Below are positions 61,680 to 64,000 of a stretch of 64,000 nt of DNA, piece after piece. Within the stretch, counting starts at the first letter, position 1. The number at the start of each line of letters is the position of its first letter. The DNA is from Pilaira anomala (Eukaryota; Mucoromycota; Mucoromycetes; Mucorales; Mucoraceae). The DNA lies in contig JAIXMQ010000074.1 in NCBI GenBank assembly GCA_025716855.1, forward strand, positions 1 to 64,000. Direction: 5' to 3'. A program made the translations under genes and the position numbers. Below the pieces are notes generated by a model. That model ran no database searches. It had not been told where the DNA came from and saw only the letters and a list, made by a program, of their open reading frames with translations.

Positions 61680-62581
61680 AAAAGACTCGTTCATTTGTTA
61701 TTTATAGTTTAGAAATTACAAATATGGTGAAATACATCTATAAAAATGAACTCACAACACACTTCATCACATATACCTAGAATAATATTATATGTGCACC
61801 TATGTAAATACATCTGTTATAATATACTAAGAACAAAGTATACTGATATACCCTGTTATACTCTGTATCTATTCACTGTCAATACATATAAAGCTATAAA
61901 AAAAAAAAATAGACAATGTATCATAAAACAAGCTCTCTTTATACACGCAACTAACCTTTTATAAAGATTATTCACTAAACTATGTAGTGACCCCATTTTA
62001 TATATTTAACGTTCATATTTTCTTTGATTGCTTTTCTTATAATCAATAGTTAAGTATCACATGCTTACATGGAAATAACTATCAAGCACACGTATAATAT
62101 GTAAATACTTTTTATAAAAAGAATGTGTTTCTCTTAGTTCTGAGAGTAATAATTAAACTACAATGATACTAACAGGGCAACAGCCACGAGAAGGCAGAAA
62201 CACGTCTGGTCCCAAAAAGTATAAGAAGACAATTAGCAAAGCAACACTAAAACGCATGTACACCTGCCACTAGTACACACTATAATTAACCAAATAAGAA
62301 TCATCATCAATTCTTATCCACCACCATATTTTATATCTAACATAGAGGTGTCATCTAACATCACAAATGCTTCATGCCTTTGGAGGATAAGAAGAAGAAA
62401 AAAAAAAGCATGAAAAAAGAGGGTTTGATTTATAGGTACTTTTTTTCTGCAGTCAGTTCTTTCTAGTTAAAAAAAAACAGAATTAAAGCCGAGGAATATT
62501 TCATAAGAACGATAACCACTGGTTCCATATCAGGTTTAGTTTATAGCAAAAAGGAAACTATTACTTTTTCATGCAATGAAG

Positions 62582-62615
<34 letters not shown>

Positions 62616-62751
62616 TTTCAGAGCGCCGGGTTTGTGCGGGACTAAAAAAAAAAAAAAAAAAAAAAAAAAATTAGGGATGGGGGTATTAGTTCAGCGTAAA
62701 AATATGTAAAAGAGAAAATCTCTTTGTTCATTCCACTTTTTAAAAAACAAA
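61246..62751. other. Intergenic region, repeats only
   Basis: Contains an ACTCACTCAC-type repeat (about 61370-61408), an (AAC)n microsatellite (61646-61679) and poly-A tracts of about 30 nt (62581-62611 and 62645-62670) upstream of the EF2 gene. No coding frame of note. The right end is the EF2 promoter and leader. Confidence 0.5.
61646..61679. repeat. (AAC)n microsatellite
   Basis: About 11 trinucleotide units. Confidence 0.9.
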
Positions 62752-64000
62752 ATGGGTATGTTGATTTAGACTATATCCATCCATCAAAGTAAAGAGCATT
62801 TTTTATCTTTAATGGATGGATTATTATTATTTTTTTTGAAAAAAAAAGCTAGAAACTAACAATATTTTATAATTTTTATTCAACTTCATGACAATTTAGT
62901 TGTAAGTATTATTTTGAATTCAAAATGTTAAAAAAAAAAAAAAATACTCTGTAGAATAAATCAGAAAAACTAATAAACCCAAATTATAGAATTTCACTAT
63001 TGAAGAAATCCGTACCTTAATGGACAAAGTTACCAATGTCCGTAACATGTCCGTTATTGCTCACGTCGATCACGGTAAATCCACCTTAACTGATTCCCTT
63101 GTCTCCAAGGCCGGTATTATTTCTTCCGGTCGTGCTGGTGAGGCCCGTTTCATGGATACTCGTAAGGATGAACAAGAACGTGGTATTACTATCAAGTCCA
63201 CTGCCATTTCTCTTTATTTCCAAATGGCCGATCCTACTGATATTGAGGAAATTAAGGGTCAAAAGACCAACGGTTCTGCTTTCTTGATTAACTTGATCGA
63301 TTCTCCTGGTCACGTTGATTTCTCTTCTGAAGTTACTGCTGCCCTTCGTGTTACCGATGGTGCCCTTGTTGTTGTTGATTGTATTGATGGTGTCTGTGTC
63401 CAAACCGAGACTGTCTTGCGTCAAGCTTTGAACGAACGTATTAAGCCCGTTATCTGTCTTAACAAGATGGATCGTGCTCTTCTCGAACTTCAATTAGATA
63501 AGGAAGAACTTTACAACTCTTTCTCTCGTACTATTGAATCCGTTAACGTTATCATCTCCACCTATGTTGATGAAGCTCTCGGTGATGTTCAAGTTTACCC
63601 CGAAAAGGGTACCGTTGCTTTCGCTTCCGGTCTTCACGGTTGGGGTTTCACTCTTCGTCAATTCGCTATCCGTTATGCCAAGAAGTTCGGTGTTGATAAG
63701 CAAAAGATGATGGGTAAGCTTTGGGGTGAAAACTACTTCAACCCTAAGACCAAGAAGTGGACCACCAAGTCTACTGATGCTGAGGGTAAGCAACTCGAAC
63801 GTGCTTTCAACATGTTCATTTTGGATCCTATCTACCGTGTCTTTGATTCTGTCATGAACTTCAAGAAGGATCAAACCAAGGTTCTTTTGGAAAAGTTAGA
63901 GGTTAACCTCGCTGCTGATGAAAAGGATTTGGAAGGTAAGGCTCTTCTTAAGGTCGTTATGCGTAAGTTCTTGCCTGCTGGTGATGCTCTTTTGGAGATG
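62752..64000 (+). CDS. EF2: Translation elongation factor 2 (5' part)
   Basis: Exons 62752-62755 (ATGG), a proposed 2-nt microexon 62900-62901 (TT), and 62990 to the window edge; the first 339 residues are seen, the gene continues beyond 64000. The spliced start reads [10 protein letters not shown], the classical EF2 N-terminus. GTPase motifs: [15 protein letters not shown] (G1), the switch region [18 protein letters not shown] (G2), [12 protein letters not shown] (G3), [11 protein letters not shown] (G4), and domain G' segments follow. EF2 drives GTP-dependent ribosome translocation; the diphthamide histidine lies outside this window. Strong codon bias towards C-ending codons fits very high expression. 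The codon before AATTTC is an in-frame TAG, so the main exon must begin there. Confidence 0.97.
62900..62901 (+). other. Candidate 2-nt microexon of EF2
   Basis: Context ACAATTTAG-TT-GTAAGTATT. The first intron (62756-62899, donor GTATGT, AAACTAAC upstream of the acceptor) and the second (62902-62989, donor GTAAGT, ACTAAT near the acceptor) both have complete splice signals. TT turns ATGG plus AATTTC into ATG GTT AAT TTC, Met-Val-Asn-Phe. Confidence 0.7.

Noticed and set aside
62615..62645. tRNA-like GC patch (GCGCCGGGTTTGTGCGGG) near EF2
   Set aside because: No cloverleaf and no B-box GGTTCGA; just a GC-richer patch between poly-A runs.

Overview
This is a eukaryotic, AT-rich window of fungal character. 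The genes have many short GT-AG introns, branch-point-like CTAAY motifs, long poly-T/poly-A runs in introns and promoters, and fungal families such as a GT62 mannosyltransferase, an Sls1-like mitochondrial protein, Mrc1 and Dbf4. The overall look, with very AT-rich spacers and small introns, suggests an early-diverging fungus, most likely Mucorales. That assignment is inference and was not checked by any search. No tRNA, rRNA or CRISPR array was recognised. I rebuilt exon structures by hand from splice sites and reading phase.

Layout. 0.8-3.7 kb (-): CLASP-like microtubule-binding protein with an in-frame stop. 5.9-7.2 kb (-): GT62 mannosyltransferase. 8.3-9.5 kb (+): quinone oxidoreductase. 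9.9-11.2 kb (+): HSF-type transcription factor. 11.5-14.4 kb (+): secreted subtilase. 14.5-15.4 kb (-): ribosomal protein eL24. 15.8-27.4 kb is an accessory block: two MITEs, an RGS-domain pseudogene, a decayed NDUFAF7 gene, a minisatellite, a 5.1-kb element with long terminal inverted repeats (a 304-bp tandem array plus a nuclease-like gene), and ORF debris.

27.4-49.7 kb is a dense core block: NIPA-type transporter (+), Mrc1/claspin (+), RasGEF (-), Sls1-like (-), proteasome alpha4 (+), Dbf4 (+), dynein roadblock light chain (+), TFIIIA (-), S6K-like AGC kinase (-) and MyTH4-RhoGAP (+). 49.7-51.4 kb is gene debris. 51.4-64 kb holds a type I membrane protein with a possible binding-protein fold (-), a KCTD-like BTB protein (-), TFIIH helicase XPB (-), a nucleotide-sugar transporter (+) and the 5' part of elongation factor 2 (+). 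The core genes are ordinary single-copy housekeeping and signalling functions with no obvious joint pathway, although Mrc1 and Dbf4 both act at the replication fork.

Most notable: (1) the frames of eL24 and EF2 close only if a 1-nt and a 2-nt microexon, each flanked by good splice sites, are included; (2) the 5.1-kb TIR element with eight nearly identical 304-bp exon-like repeats and an unfamiliar protein that may have a PD-(D/E)XK core; (3) several decaying genes near small TA-flanked MITEs.
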